Assembly: GCA_012744395.1 (NCBI GenBank)
Contig: JAAYCB010000026.1
Span: 1 to 52,125, forward strand
DNA: 52,125 nucleotides
Reading direction: 5' to 3'
DNA from: Pirellulaceae bacterium
GTDB taxonomy: Bacteria > Planctomycetota > Planctomycetia > Pirellulales > Thermoguttaceae
Shown: positions 9,439 through 18,023 of the stretch, in pieces
Position numbering within the stretch: position 1 is the first letter of the stretch
How the letters are laid out: every line of letters begins with the position of its first letter
Notes under the pieces: generated by a model
The model's input: only the letters and a program-made list of their open reading frames with translations
Database searches by the model: none
Told to the model about the DNA's origin: nothing
Translations under genes and position numbers: made by a program

Positions 9439-9495
9439 ACCCCGGCCAGAAAAATGACTGGAACACCATACCGCTACGAAGAAAGGCGCCCGATC

Positions 9496-10965
9496 ATGAA
9501 GCTTTTCGGTTGGCTTGCTCTGTTCGCTTGTTTTCTGCCCATCGAAGCGGCACCCCTCTCCGCGGCCGAGGCAAGCCGCCCGAATGTCCTGTTCATCATC
9601 TCCGATGACTTGACGGCGACCGCCTTGTCCTGCTATGGCAACCCGATTTGCCAGACGCCGAATATCGATCGCCTGGCAGCGCAGGGGACGCGGTTCACGC
9701 GCGCCTTCTGCAACGCCACGTATTGCGGACCGTCGCGCGCGTCGTTCCTGTCCGGCTACTATCCCCATGCGACGGGCGTGCTCGGATACACCAGCCCGCG
9801 CCCCGCCATCGGCGACCGCGCGACCTGGCCCCAGCACTTCAAAAACGCCGGATACTATACCGCGCGAGTCAGCAAGATTTATCACATGGGCGTGCCGGGC
9901 GGCATCGAGTATGACGACGACGGGCTCGGTCAGAGAGGTGGAGACGGGGCGGACGATCCGGCATCGTGGACGGAGAAGTTCAACAGTCCCGGTCCGGAAT
10001 GGAGAGCGGCTGGAAAGGGCGAGACACTGGAAGGCAACCCGGACGGCAAGAAACCGGTCATCGGCGGCAATACATTTGTTGTCGTCGAGGCCGAAGGCGA
10101 CGACCTGGTTCACTCCGATGGCAAGACGGCCGCGAAAGCGGTGGAGCTGATCCAGAAGCACGCGCGCGAGCCGTTCTTTCTCGCCGTCGGCTTCGTCCGC
10201 CCGCACGTCCCGTTTGTCGCCCCCAAGAAGTACTTCGAGCCGTTCCTGCCCTATTCCAGGCTGCCGCTGCCGCCGAAAATTCCCGGCGATTGGGACGACA
10301 TTCCCAAGGCCGGCATCAACTACAAGACCAGCGGGAACATGAAGATGGACATCCGCCGCCAGAAGAAAGCCGTCGGCGGCTATTACGCGTCCGTCGCTTA
10401 CCTCGACGCCCAGGTGGGCCAGGTGCTCGACGCGCTGGAACAGTCCGGGGAGGCCGATAACACGATCGTGATTTTCACCAGCGACCACGGCTATCATCTG
10501 GGAGAACACGATTTCTGGGCCAAGGTCAGTTTGCGGGACGAATCCGCCATGGTGCCGCTGATCATCCGCGTTCCCGGAAAAAGACCCGCCGTCTGCCGTT
10601 CGCTTGTCGAACTGATCGATCTCTACCCCACCGTGGCAAACCTGTGCGGGCTGGAAGTTCCCAAGCGGCTGCAGGGGCAGGACATCAGCCCAGTCTTCGA
10701 CGACCCGGCACATCGGGTGCGCGACACGGCGTTTTGTGTCGCCCCCATGCGTCGGGGCTTTCTCCTCAGGGACGACAAGTGGGCATATCTTCAGTATGAA
10801 GAAGACGCATCGAAAGGGATCGAACTGTTCGACATGGCCGCCGACCCGCACCAGTACACGAACCTGGCTGCCCGGCCCGAACAGGTCGGCGTCGTCGCCG
10901 AGTTCCAGGCGCGGCTGATTGAAAAGCTTCGCGCGGTCCGCAATCATGACCTTCAGCCCAACTGA
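9496..10965 (+). CDS. secreted sulfatase, iduronate-2-sulfatase-like
   Basis: 489 residues. The selected ATG opens a signal peptide (MKLFGWLALFACFLPIEAAP) and has GAAAGG upstream; an ATG 42 bases earlier adds a charged stretch that would spoil the leader. Key residues are S-D-D-L near position 36, formylglycine motif C77-G-P-S-R, H-M-G in the middle, and T-S-D-H-G-Y-H-L-G-E-H near residue 335. These place it in the same broad branch as the gene at 7597, but the two differ throughout, so this is not a recent tandem copy. It probably acts on an external sulfated glycan. Confidence 0.87.
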   Translation: MKLFGWLALFACFLPIEAAPLSAAEASRPNVLFIISDDLTATALSCYGNPICQTPNIDRLAAQGTRFTRAFCNATYCGPSRASFLSGYYPHATGVLGYTSPRPAIGDRATWPQHFKNAGYYTARVSKIYHMGVPGGIEYDDDGLGQRGGDGADDPASWTEKFNSPGPEWRAAGKGETLEGNPDGKKPVIGGNTFVVVEAEGDDLVHSDGKTAAKAVELIQKHAREPFFLAVGFVRPHVPFVAPKKYFEPFLPYSRLPLPPKIPGDWDDIPKAGINYKTSGNMKMDIRRQKKAVGGYYASVAYLDAQVGQVLDALEQSGEADNTIVIFTSDHGYHLGEHDFWAKVSLRDESAMVPLIIRVPGKRPAVCRSLVELIDLYPTVANLCGLEVPKRLQGQDISPVFDDPAHRVRDTAFCVAPMRRGFLLRDDKWAYLQYEEDASKGIELFDMAADPHQYTNLAARPEQVGVVAEFQARLIEKLRAVRNHDLQPN

Positions 10966-11009
10966 GTCTCCAACTCCCTGTCCCTCGTACCAAACAGGAG
11001 CCTGATCCC

Positions 11010-12548
11010 ATGCTGCCGGCAACCCGCGCCACCGTTCTGCTCTCGTTGGCTTTCTGCCTGCACGGTTTCACGCTTGCGGCGGAGACGCGTCCCAACCTTC
11101 TCTTGATTCTCGTCGACGACCAGTCCCCCTTCGATTTGAAGGTCTACGACCCGCAGTCGCCGCTGGAGACTCCCAACATTGACCGCCTGGCGGCCGAGGG
11201 GATGGTCTTCGACGGCGCCTACCACATGGGCTCGTTCAGCGGCGCGGTGTGCTCCCCCTCGCGGCACATGATCATGAGCGGGCGGACCGTCTGGCGCCTG
11301 CCGAACGCCCCCGCCGCGATCGAACGCGGGAAGTGCCCGGCGAATCTCGAGCAGCAGACGCTCCCGGCCGTCTTCAACCGTGCGGGCTACGCCACGATGC
11401 GGACCTGCAAGATCGGCAACAGCTACGAAGCGGCGAACAAGTTGTTCCAGGTCCGCCGCGACGCGACGAAGCGCGGCGGCGACGACCAGTCGGGCAGCGC
11501 CTGGCACGCCGAGCAGGTGCTCGACTACCTCGGCCAGCGCGAGGCCTCCGGCGACACGCGCCCGTTTCTCATCTACTTCGGATTCTCGCATCCCCACGAC
11601 ACCCGCGACGGCAAGCCCGAACTGCTTGCCAAGTACGGCGCCGTGAACCACGCCGATCCCGGCACGCCCCCCCCGGCGGACCCCAAGCAGCCGCCGCTGC
11701 CGCCGAACTACCTGCCGGGGCACCCCTTCGCGCACGGCCACGACAACGTCCGCGACGAGGTGGCCGTCAGCGGCGTATGGCAGCGGCGCGACGAGGCCAC
11801 CATCCGCAACGAACTGGGACGCGAATTCGCCTGCTGCGAGAACATCGACATCCAGATCGGCCGCGTCCTCGAGCGACTCCGGGCAATCGGCCAGCTCGAG
11901 AACACCTACATTCTTTATACGGCCGACCATGGCATCGCCATCGGCCGCCACGGCCTCCAGGGAAAACAGAACCTCTACGAACACACCTGGCGCGTCCCGT
12001 TGATCGTCAAAGGCCCTGGGATCCGCCCCGGCGCCCGCGTGCAAGGCAACGTCTACTTGCTCGACATCCTCGCCACGGTCTGCGATCTTGCGGGCATCAA
12101 AGCGCCCGAAGCCAATGAAGGCATCAGTTTCAAACCGGTGCTCGAAGGCAGACAGCCGGCTGTTCGCGACGTCCTCTACGGCGTCTACAGTGGCGGCACG
12201 AAGCCGGGCACGCGGTCGGTCAGGAAGGGGGACTGGAAACTCATCCAATACGACGTGCACGACGGCCGGGTGCGCCGGCACCAACTTTTCAACCTCGCCG
12301 ACAACCCCCACGAACTGCTTGCCGAGCATCATGATCCGCGGATTATCGCGCGGACCGGCGCCGCTCCCGCACGGCATCAGGTTGACCTTGCCGACGATCC
12401 GGCGCACGCCGCCAGGCTCAAGGAAATGCAGGACCTGCTGCTAGCCGAGATGTGCCGCCTGGAAGATCCCTGGCGCCTCTGGAACCAGCCTGGCGACGGC
12501 CTCTCCCCGTCGCCGGTCCCGCTTCCCCGGCAGCCGAAAGCCAAGTGA
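11010..12548 (+). CDS. secreted sulfatase
   Basis: 512 residues; AGGAG lies upstream of the ATG and a signal peptide ends near residue 24. Metal-binding L-V-D-D-Q is followed by the formylglycine motif C81-S-P-S-R, here in the context SFSGAVCSPSRHMIMSGR. T-A-D-H-G and K-Q-N-L-Y-E-H-T-W-R follow near the centre. The latter block recalls the choline-sulfatase-like branch. A Pro-rich insert (PPPADPKQPPLPP) interrupts the middle. The gap to the next sulfatase is 50 bp. Substrate unknown. Confidence 0.87.
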   Translation: MLPATRATVLLSLAFCLHGFTLAAETRPNLLLILVDDQSPFDLKVYDPQSPLETPNIDRLAAEGMVFDGAYHMGSFSGAVCSPSRHMIMSGRTVWRLPNAPAAIERGKCPANLEQQTLPAVFNRAGYATMRTCKIGNSYEAANKLFQVRRDATKRGGDDQSGSAWHAEQVLDYLGQREASGDTRPFLIYFGFSHPHDTRDGKPELLAKYGAVNHADPGTPPPADPKQPPLPPNYLPGHPFAHGHDNVRDEVAVSGVWQRRDEATIRNELGREFACCENIDIQIGRVLERLRAIGQLENTYILYTADHGIAIGRHGLQGKQNLYEHTWRVPLIVKGPGIRPGARVQGNVYLLDILATVCDLAGIKAPEANEGISFKPVLEGRQPAVRDVLYGVYSGGTKPGTRSVRKGDWKLIQYDVHDGRVRRHQLFNLADNPHELLAEHHDPRIIARTGAAPARHQVDLADDPAHAARLKEMQDLLLAEMCRLEDPWRLWNQPGDGLSPSPVPLPRQPKAK

Positions 12549-12598
12549 GTCAAACCGCGCTGACCCTCAAGAACCTGCCCCCATCTCCGCATGAAAAA

Positions 12599-13984
12599 AT
12601 GAGAGCACCGATCTTGACCAGCCTTTCTGTCCTCGCCCTGCTGGCGTGCCTTCATGGCGCTGCCGCTGCGGAAAAACCCAACTTCCTGCTGATCCTCGCC
12701 GACGATCATGGCTACGGCGATGTCTCGGCGTACCACGAGTCCGACGTGCGCACTCCCAACATTGACCGCATTGCGGCCGAGGGGATGCTGCTGACCACGA
12801 TGCGGGCCAACTGCACCGTCTGCTCGCCGTCGCGCGCGGCATTGCTCACCGGGCGCTACGCCGACCGCGTCGGCGTGCCCGGCGTCATCCGCACCCACCC
12901 GGAAAACTCCTGGGGCTATTTCGACCCCCGCGTGCCGACCCTCGCCGGCGAGTTGAAAAAAGCGGGGTACCACACGGCCGTCGTGGGCAAATGGCATCTG
13001 GGGCTCGAGTCGCCAAACACGCCGAACGAGCGGGGATTCGATTTTTTCCACGGATTCCTCGGCGACATGATGGATAGCTACACCACGCACCTGCGCCACG
13101 GCAACAACTACATGCACCGCAACACGCAGGTGATCGCGCCGGAGGGACACGCCACCGATCTGTTCTCCGCTTGGGCCGCCGACTTCCTCCGCCGGCGCGC
13201 GGAGCACGAAGACCAGCCGTTCTTCCTCTACCTGGCCTACAACGCGCCGCATTTCCCCATCGAACCGCCGGCGGAGTGGCTTGCCAGGGTCGTCCAGCGC
13301 GCCCCGCGGATGGACGAGAAGCGGGCGAAAAACGTCGCCCTCGTTGAGCACCTCGACGACGGCATCGGCCGCGTCCTCGCCGCCCTTGCGGAGACCGGCC
13401 TGGACAAGAACACCCTGGTCGTTTTCACCGCCGACAACGGCGGCTCTCTGCCGCACGGTCAGAGCAACCAGCCCTGGCGCGACGGCAAGCAGAGCCATTA
13501 CGACGGCGGCCTGCGGGTGCCGTTCATGGTGCGGTGGCCGGGCCATGTCCCGCCCGGGTCGAAGAGCGATTATGCGGGCCTGGTGTTCGACCTGTTTCCC
13601 ACCTTCCTGGAAGCGGCCGGCGCCGAGCGCTCCGCTGAGTTGGACGCGGTGAGCCTGCTCCCCGTGCTTCAAGGCGGCGCCATCAACGCGCCGCGCGACC
13701 TTTACTTCGTCCGCCGCGAAGGCGGCCTCCGCTACGGGGGCAAAAGCTACGAGGCTTTGATCCGCGGCCAGTGGAAACTGCTCCAGAACGATCCCTACAG
13801 CCCGCTGGAACTCTACAACCTCAAGACCGATCCGGGGGAAAACGAGGACCTGGCTGGGACCCAGAAAAAGGTTCTTAATGACCTTGCCGCCGCGCTCCGC
13901 GCCCATATACAGCGCGGCGGTGCGACGCCTTGGCAGACGCCTGCCGGAGATGACTCCATGCCGCCAACGATCAAGGATCGCTGA
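12599..13984 (+). CDS. secreted sulfatase, arylsulfatase A-like
   Basis: 461 residues. The ATG chosen starts the signal peptide (MRAPILTSLSVLALLACLHG); the frame extends 147 bases upstream into the preceding gene without a leader. An ATG eight bases earlier is followed at once by a stop in its own frame. The core has L-A-D-D-H-G-Y-G-D, formylglycine motif C75-S-P-S-R, G-K-W-H-L-G, and T-A-D-N-G-G before a D-G-G-L-R-V-P segment. This order is typical of arylsulfatase A/GalNAc-6-sulfatase relatives. It is the last of the six sulfatases and converges on the mannose-1-phosphate guanylyltransferase gene, 46 bp away. Confidence 0.88.
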   Translation: MRAPILTSLSVLALLACLHGAAAAEKPNFLLILADDHGYGDVSAYHESDVRTPNIDRIAAEGMLLTTMRANCTVCSPSRAALLTGRYADRVGVPGVIRTHPENSWGYFDPRVPTLAGELKKAGYHTAVVGKWHLGLESPNTPNERGFDFFHGFLGDMMDSYTTHLRHGNNYMHRNTQVIAPEGHATDLFSAWAADFLRRRAEHEDQPFFLYLAYNAPHFPIEPPAEWLARVVQRAPRMDEKRAKNVALVEHLDDGIGRVLAALAETGLDKNTLVVFTADNGGSLPHGQSNQPWRDGKQSHYDGGLRVPFMVRWPGHVPPGSKSDYAGLVFDLFPTFLEAAGAERSAELDAVSLLPVLQGGAINAPRDLYFVRREGGLRYGGKSYEALIRGQWKLLQNDPYSPLELYNLKTDPGENEDLAGTQKKVLNDLAAALRAHIQRGGATPWQTPAGDDSMPPTIKDR

Positions 13985-14030
13985 CGGGCCGTGAAACCGG
14001 CATCGGCGAGTTCCGCAGCCCGCCGCGCAG

Positions 14031-15119
14031 TTACTGAAGCTCCCCCCGTTGCTCCACGGCCTGGTAGAGTTCCTTGATCCTTTGAGCCTGGTCGCGCCGG
14101 CAGATCATGGTCACTCTCGGGGTGTGGACGACGACAAGGTCCTCGATGCCCACGGCCGCGACGAGGTGGCCCGGGTCTTCGCTCACCAGGAGGTTGTTGG
14201 CCGAGTCGAGGAGCACCGCCCGGCCGCCCCCTAACCGGTTTCCTTCCGCATCGGCCGCAAGGATTTCTCCGTAGGCGGTCCAGCTTCCCACGTCGAGCCA
14301 TTGGAGCGGCATGGCGACCGTGGCCACGGCGACTGCCTCGTCGGCCGAGGCCGGCTCCATCACGGCAAAGTCCACGCTGATCTTTTCCAGCCGCGGATAG
14401 ACCTGCTCCAGGACGTGTCGCCTCTCCGGCGTGGCCCAGGCGGCGGCGATCTGCATCAGGCCGGCGTGGACCTCGGGCTTATAGCGCTCGATGCAGTCGA
14501 GCAGCGTCGCCGCCCGCCAGACAAACATCCCGCTGTTCCATGCATAGCGCCCCGAGGCGACGTATTGCTCGGCCGTTCTGGCGTCCGGCTTCTCGACAAA
14601 TCGTACGGCGCGGTAGGCCTGGTCGAAGCCTTCCAGCGGCCGGCCCAACTCCACGTATCCGAAGCCGGTGGCGGCATAGGCCGGCTCGATGCCGAACGTG
14701 ACCAGCGTGTTGGGGTGCTTCTCGGCCAATTCGTATCCCACTTCCACGCGCCGCTGGAACTGCTCGACCGGTTCGATCAAGTGATCGGCCGTGAAGACGC
14801 CGATGATCGCATCAGCATCTTCGCGCATCGCCACGGCCGCGGGCAGGCCGACGGCGGCCAGCGTGTCGCGCCCTTCCGGTTCGCCGAGAATCCGCTCGTC
14901 GGCAAACTCGGGCAAGACGCGGCGAATCTGCCGGCGGTATTTCTCGCCCGTGCAGAGAATCTGCCGCTCCGGGGGGATGAAACCCTGGAGCCGATCGACG
15001 GCGATTTCCAGCAGGGATCGCCCGGAAAACAGCGGGATCAGTTGTTTGGGCAGGTCGGCTCGAGACATCGGCCAGAGACGCGTTCCCGACCCGCCGGCGA
15101 TGATTGTTGCGTAGCGCAT
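14031..15119 (-). CDS. manC: mannose-1-phosphate guanylyltransferase
   Basis: 362 residues, starting at MRYATIIAGGSGTRLWPMSR, the nucleotide-binding signature of sugar-nucleotidyltransferases. It also has F-V-E-K-P, W-N-S-G-M-F and P-L-Q-W-L-D-V-G-S-W, all conserved in GDP-mannose pyrophosphorylases. It makes GDP-mannose from GTP and mannose-1-phosphate for glycan synthesis. The length matches the single-domain form without the phosphomannose-isomerase domain. It lies 86 bp downstream of rpoN and may be co-transcribed with it. The frame is open far upstream inside rpoN, but homology begins only at this ATG. Confidence 0.9.
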   Translation of the reverse strand: MRYATIIAGGSGTRLWPMSRADLPKQLIPLFSGRSLLEIAVDRLQGFIPPERQILCTGEKYRRQIRRVLPEFADERILGEPEGRDTLAAVGLPAAVAMREDADAIIGVFTADHLIEPVEQFQRRVEVGYELAEKHPNTLVTFGIEPAYAATGFGYVELGRPLEGFDQAYRAVRFVEKPDARTAEQYVASGRYAWNSGMFVWRAATLLDCIERYKPEVHAGLMQIAAAWATPERRHVLEQVYPRLEKISVDFAVMEPASADEAVAVATVAMPLQWLDVGSWTAYGEILAADAEGNRLGGGRAVLLDSANNLLVSEDPGHLVAAVGIEDLVVVHTPRVTMICRRDQAQRIKELYQAVEQRGELQ

Positions 15120-15205
15120 TGGCGAAACCGTGGGGGAAAGAGCGATCGGCGATCGGGCGGCGGGTGGACAGGTTCGACGTTTCGAGGCACCGGGACAAAA
15201 ACCGG

Positions 15206-16687
15206 TTACTTGCCGTTGTTGGCGGACCAGTCGCGGCGCTGCCGCGAACTGGGGATGTTCATCGCCTTGCGGTATTTCGTCACCGTTCGCCGGGCCACGG
15301 TGATCCCGTGCTTGCCCAGTTCGGTCACCAACTGGTCGTCGCTCAAGGGGCGGCTTTTGTCCTCGCCATCGACAATCTCTTGGAGCTTCAACCGCACGGT
15401 GTCCCAGGCGACTTCCTCGCCGTCGGCGCTGACCGTCCCGCCGCAGAAGAAACGCTTGAGAGGGAAGATTCCCCGCGGGGTCTGGATCCACTTGTCGTCG
15501 ACGGCCCGGCTGACGGTGGTTACGTGCACGCCCACCCGGTCGGCGATCTGCTGCATCTTGAGCGGCTCGATCGCCTCGGGGCCCTCGTCCAAAAACTCCG
15601 CCTGGTGATCCACGATCGCCTGGGCGACGCGAGTCAGCGTATTGCGGCGTTGCTCGATCGAATCGATCAGCCACTGGGCCGAATTGACCTTCCGCTTGAT
15701 GTACTCGCGGGTCTCGGCGTTTGCCCCGGAGCGGAGCAGCTTGCGGTAATAGGGGCTGATGAACAGGGTGGGAGTCCGCCCGTCCTCCAACCGCACCTGG
15801 TAGCCGCCCCCCTCGCGCGGTTCCACGATCACATCCGGGGTGACGGTCGGCGCCACGCTTTCGCTGAATTCGGCCCCCGGCTTGGGATTCAGTCTCCGCA
15901 GTTCGGCGACGGCTTCTTGAATCGTCTCGATCGAGTAGCCGGTCTTCTTGGAGATCGCCGGGATGCGGTTCTGCTCCAGGTCTTCCAGGTGGTCGGAGAT
16001 CAGGGTTCGGAGTTGCTCCAGGAATGGCGTTTTCGGCTTCAACTGGAGCAGCAGGCACTCGCGGAGATCCCTGGCGGCCACGCCCGGCGGATCAAGCCCC
16101 TGGACGACCGCGAGGGCCTGATAGATCAGTGCCCGATCGGCCTCGGTGCTGTCGGGGCCGAGCAGGTCTTCCGGACTGGTCTGCAAATAGCCGTTCGAAT
16201 CGAGGTTGTAGATGATCCGGTCGGCCATGGCTCGGAGTTCGGCGGACAGCTCGAACCAGGTGAGTTGATCGTGAAGGTAGTCTTGGAGCGTCTGCGGCGG
16301 GGCGGCCATGTTCGCCATTGCGTCATGCTTCCGGTCGGCTTCCTCGGCAATCCGATTGCTCGACGGGCGCGAGTTCTCGAAATGGTCGGGCCATTCCTCG
16401 TCCATTCGGAGAAGCCGCTCGAAATCGTCCTCGCTCCCCCCCCCGTCGATCACCAACTCGCGTTCCTGATCCGATTTGGAGTCGGACAGTTCCCGGTCTT
16501 CGAGATCGTTGGGAAGGTCCGGATCCACCTCCTGCAATTCAAGAACGGGGTTCTCCTGAAGCTCCTGGTCGATACGCTCTTGCAGCGCCAGGATCGGCAG
16601 CTGGAGAATCTCCATCGACTGGATCATCCGCGGCGCCAGCACCTGCTTCTGGGCGAGTCGTAATTCTTGACCGAAAGAAAGTCGCAT
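15206..16687 (-). CDS. rpoN: RNA polymerase sigma-54 factor
   Basis: 493 residues. Region I is the Gln/Leu-rich N-terminus (L-R-L-A-Q-K-Q-V-L-A-P-R-M-I-Q-S), which contacts enhancer-binding activators. An acidic region II follows, then the core-binding domain with Y-L-Q-T-S and D-P-P-G-V-A-A-R-D-L. Near the C-terminus is the RpoN box A-R-R-T-V-T-K-Y-R-K, which reads the -24 promoter element. All family landmarks are present at the normal length, so the protein should be functional. It follows recR by about 110 bp on the same strand. Confidence 0.95.
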   Translation of the reverse strand: MRLSFGQELRLAQKQVLAPRMIQSMEILQLPILALQERIDQELQENPVLELQEVDPDLPNDLEDRELSDSKSDQERELVIDGGGSEDDFERLLRMDEEWPDHFENSRPSSNRIAEEADRKHDAMANMAAPPQTLQDYLHDQLTWFELSAELRAMADRIIYNLDSNGYLQTSPEDLLGPDSTEADRALIYQALAVVQGLDPPGVAARDLRECLLLQLKPKTPFLEQLRTLISDHLEDLEQNRIPAISKKTGYSIETIQEAVAELRRLNPKPGAEFSESVAPTVTPDVIVEPREGGGYQVRLEDGRTPTLFISPYYRKLLRSGANAETREYIKRKVNSAQWLIDSIEQRRNTLTRVAQAIVDHQAEFLDEGPEAIEPLKMQQIADRVGVHVTTVSRAVDDKWIQTPRGIFPLKRFFCGGTVSADGEEVAWDTVRLKLQEIVDGEDKSRPLSDDQLVTELGKHGITVARRTVTKYRKAMNIPSSRQRRDWSANNGK

Positions 16688-16799
16688 GTCGTCTTGAAAG
16701 TCAGTTCGTACTCGTCGGGGGAGGATCAGATCGCCGGCAGGGCCGCTCGCGAACGTTCCCGCGGCCGGGAGCGCGCTGGCCGCGGGTCCTCCATCCGAC

Positions 16800-17399
16800 T
16801 CATAGCTCCTGGCGTCCCGAAATCGCGTCCGTCAATATCTCTTTGTTAGCAAATTCTAGCACACTTCCGGAAGTGATCCCCCTGGCGAGGCGTGTGATCC
16901 GCACCCCCGTGCCGCCGAGCAGGTTCGAAATGTAGAGCGATGTCCCGTCGCCCTCCACGGTGGGGTTCGTCGCCATGATCACCTCGCGGAAACTGCCTTC
17001 CCGTACCCGGTGAACCAGCGCCTCGATCGTCAGTTGCTCCGGCCCAATGCCGTCGAGCGGCGCGATCCGGCCGAGAAGAACATGGTACACCCCCCGATAG
17101 ATGCCCGTCTGCTCCAAGGCGATCAAGTCCCTGGGCTGCTCGACCACGCAAAGCAGCGCCGGATCGCGAGACGTGTCTCGGCAAATTGTGCAGTTCTCCT
17201 CTTCTGCCAGGTTGAAACAGGTCTTGCAGTACCGGACATTCTGCTTAACCTTGCGAATTGCCTCGGCCAATGCCAGCGCTTCGGCCTCATGCTGCCGGAG
17301 GATGTGGTAGGCAAGCCGCTCGGCCGACTTCTTGCCGATGCCTGGCAACTTGGCCAGTTCCTCGATCAACCTGGCGACAGACTCGGTCAGTTCGGGCAC
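16800..17399 (-). CDS. recR: recombination mediator protein RecR
   Basis: 199 residues, the usual size. A GTG start with GGGAGAAAGG upstream opens [20 protein letters not shown], then the helix-hairpin-helix motif G-I-G-K-K-S-A-E-R. The C4 zinc module uses Cys58, Cys61, Cys70 and Cys73. A Toprim domain follows with V-V-E-Q-P near residue 87 and A-T-N-P-T-V-E-G-D near residue 143. RecR works with RecO/RecF to load RecA at gaps. The stop of ybaB is 24 bp upstream, in the conserved dnaX-ybaB-recR order. Confidence 0.96.
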   Translation of the reverse strand: MPELTESVARLIEELAKLPGIGKKSAERLAYHILRQHEAEALALAEAIRKVKQNVRYCKTCFNLAEEENCTICRDTSRDPALLCVVEQPRDLIALEQTGIYRGVYHVLLGRIAPLDGIGPEQLTIEALVHRVREGSFREVIMATNPTVEGDGTSLYISNLLGGTGVRITRLARGITSGSVLEFANKEILTDAISGRQEL

Positions 17400-17423
17400 T
17401 GGGGGCGCAGCCTTTCTCCCGGG

Positions 17424-17822
17424 TCAGGGGTCTTCCTGCGGCGTGTCCTGGCGATCGCTCTGGGGCTCCTCGGCAGCGCCGAAGAACTTCCCCATGGCTT
17501 GATCCAGACCTGGCAGCGAGATGCCGCCGGTCACGGATTTGATCGCCTCGGCGTGCAGTTGTTTGGCCTGGGCGACGGCCTGGTTGACCGCTCCGACGAC
17601 AAGGTCCTCGATCAACTCCGTATCGCCATCGCTGAGCAGTTGCGGGTCGATCCGGCAGCGGAGGACTTCGACCAGTCCGTTGACCTCGATTTCCACCATT
17701 CCGCCGCCCGCCGAGCCGGTGACCCGCTGGCCTCGCAGTTCGTCGTTCAAGCTCTGCATCTTGGCCGACACCTGGTGGGCCTGCTTCAGCAACGACCCCA
17801 GGCCGGTGATCCCTTTAAACAC
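17424..17822 (-). CDS. ybaB: YbaB/EbfC family nucleoid-associated protein
   Basis: 132 residues from a GTG start. This start is preferred because GGAGGAGG lies seven bases before it; the alternative TTG start 24 bases upstream would place that ribosome site inside the coding region. The family core is visible: L-L-K-Q-A-H-Q-V, then G-M-V-E-I-E-V-N-G, then L-I-E-D-L-V-V-G-A-V-N-Q-A. These small dimeric proteins bind DNA and are typically encoded between dnaX and recR, as here. The C-terminal ~20 residues are acidic and poorly conserved. Confidence 0.93.
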   Translation of the reverse strand: MFKGITGLGSLLKQAHQVSAKMQSLNDELRGQRVTGSAGGGMVEIEVNGLVEVLRCRIDPQLLSDGDTELIEDLVVGAVNQAVAQAKQLHAEAIKSVTGGISLPGLDQAMGKFFGAAEEPQSDRQDTPQEDP

Positions 17823-18023
17823 GTTCAGTCCTCCTCCAAACGCCAATTCTCTCCGCCGCGCGTCGGTCTGCGTTTGAACCGGCCCGCGGCCCGCGTTCTC
17901 TCAATCGCCCGGTCTCTCCGCGACTTCGGTCGCGCATCTGGGAACGTCGCGACTGCCGCGGCTGGGCAGTCCGCGTTGCGCCCCGGCGCGGCGACGGCGA
18001 GCACACCGATTGCCCCGCCGCGG

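Noticed and set aside
7579..11022. A 1147-codon open frame on the - strand across three sulfatases
   Set aside because: It runs antisense to clearly coding sulfatases and shows no domain or leader.
15120..16058. An extended N-terminus for the mannose-1-phosphate guanylyltransferase
   Set aside because: It lies inside rpoN in another frame, and the nucleotidyltransferase signature starts at the ATG at 15119.
16905..16935. tRNA T-loop-like GGTTCGAAAT
   Set aside because: It lies inside recR coding sequence and no cloverleaf can be drawn around it.
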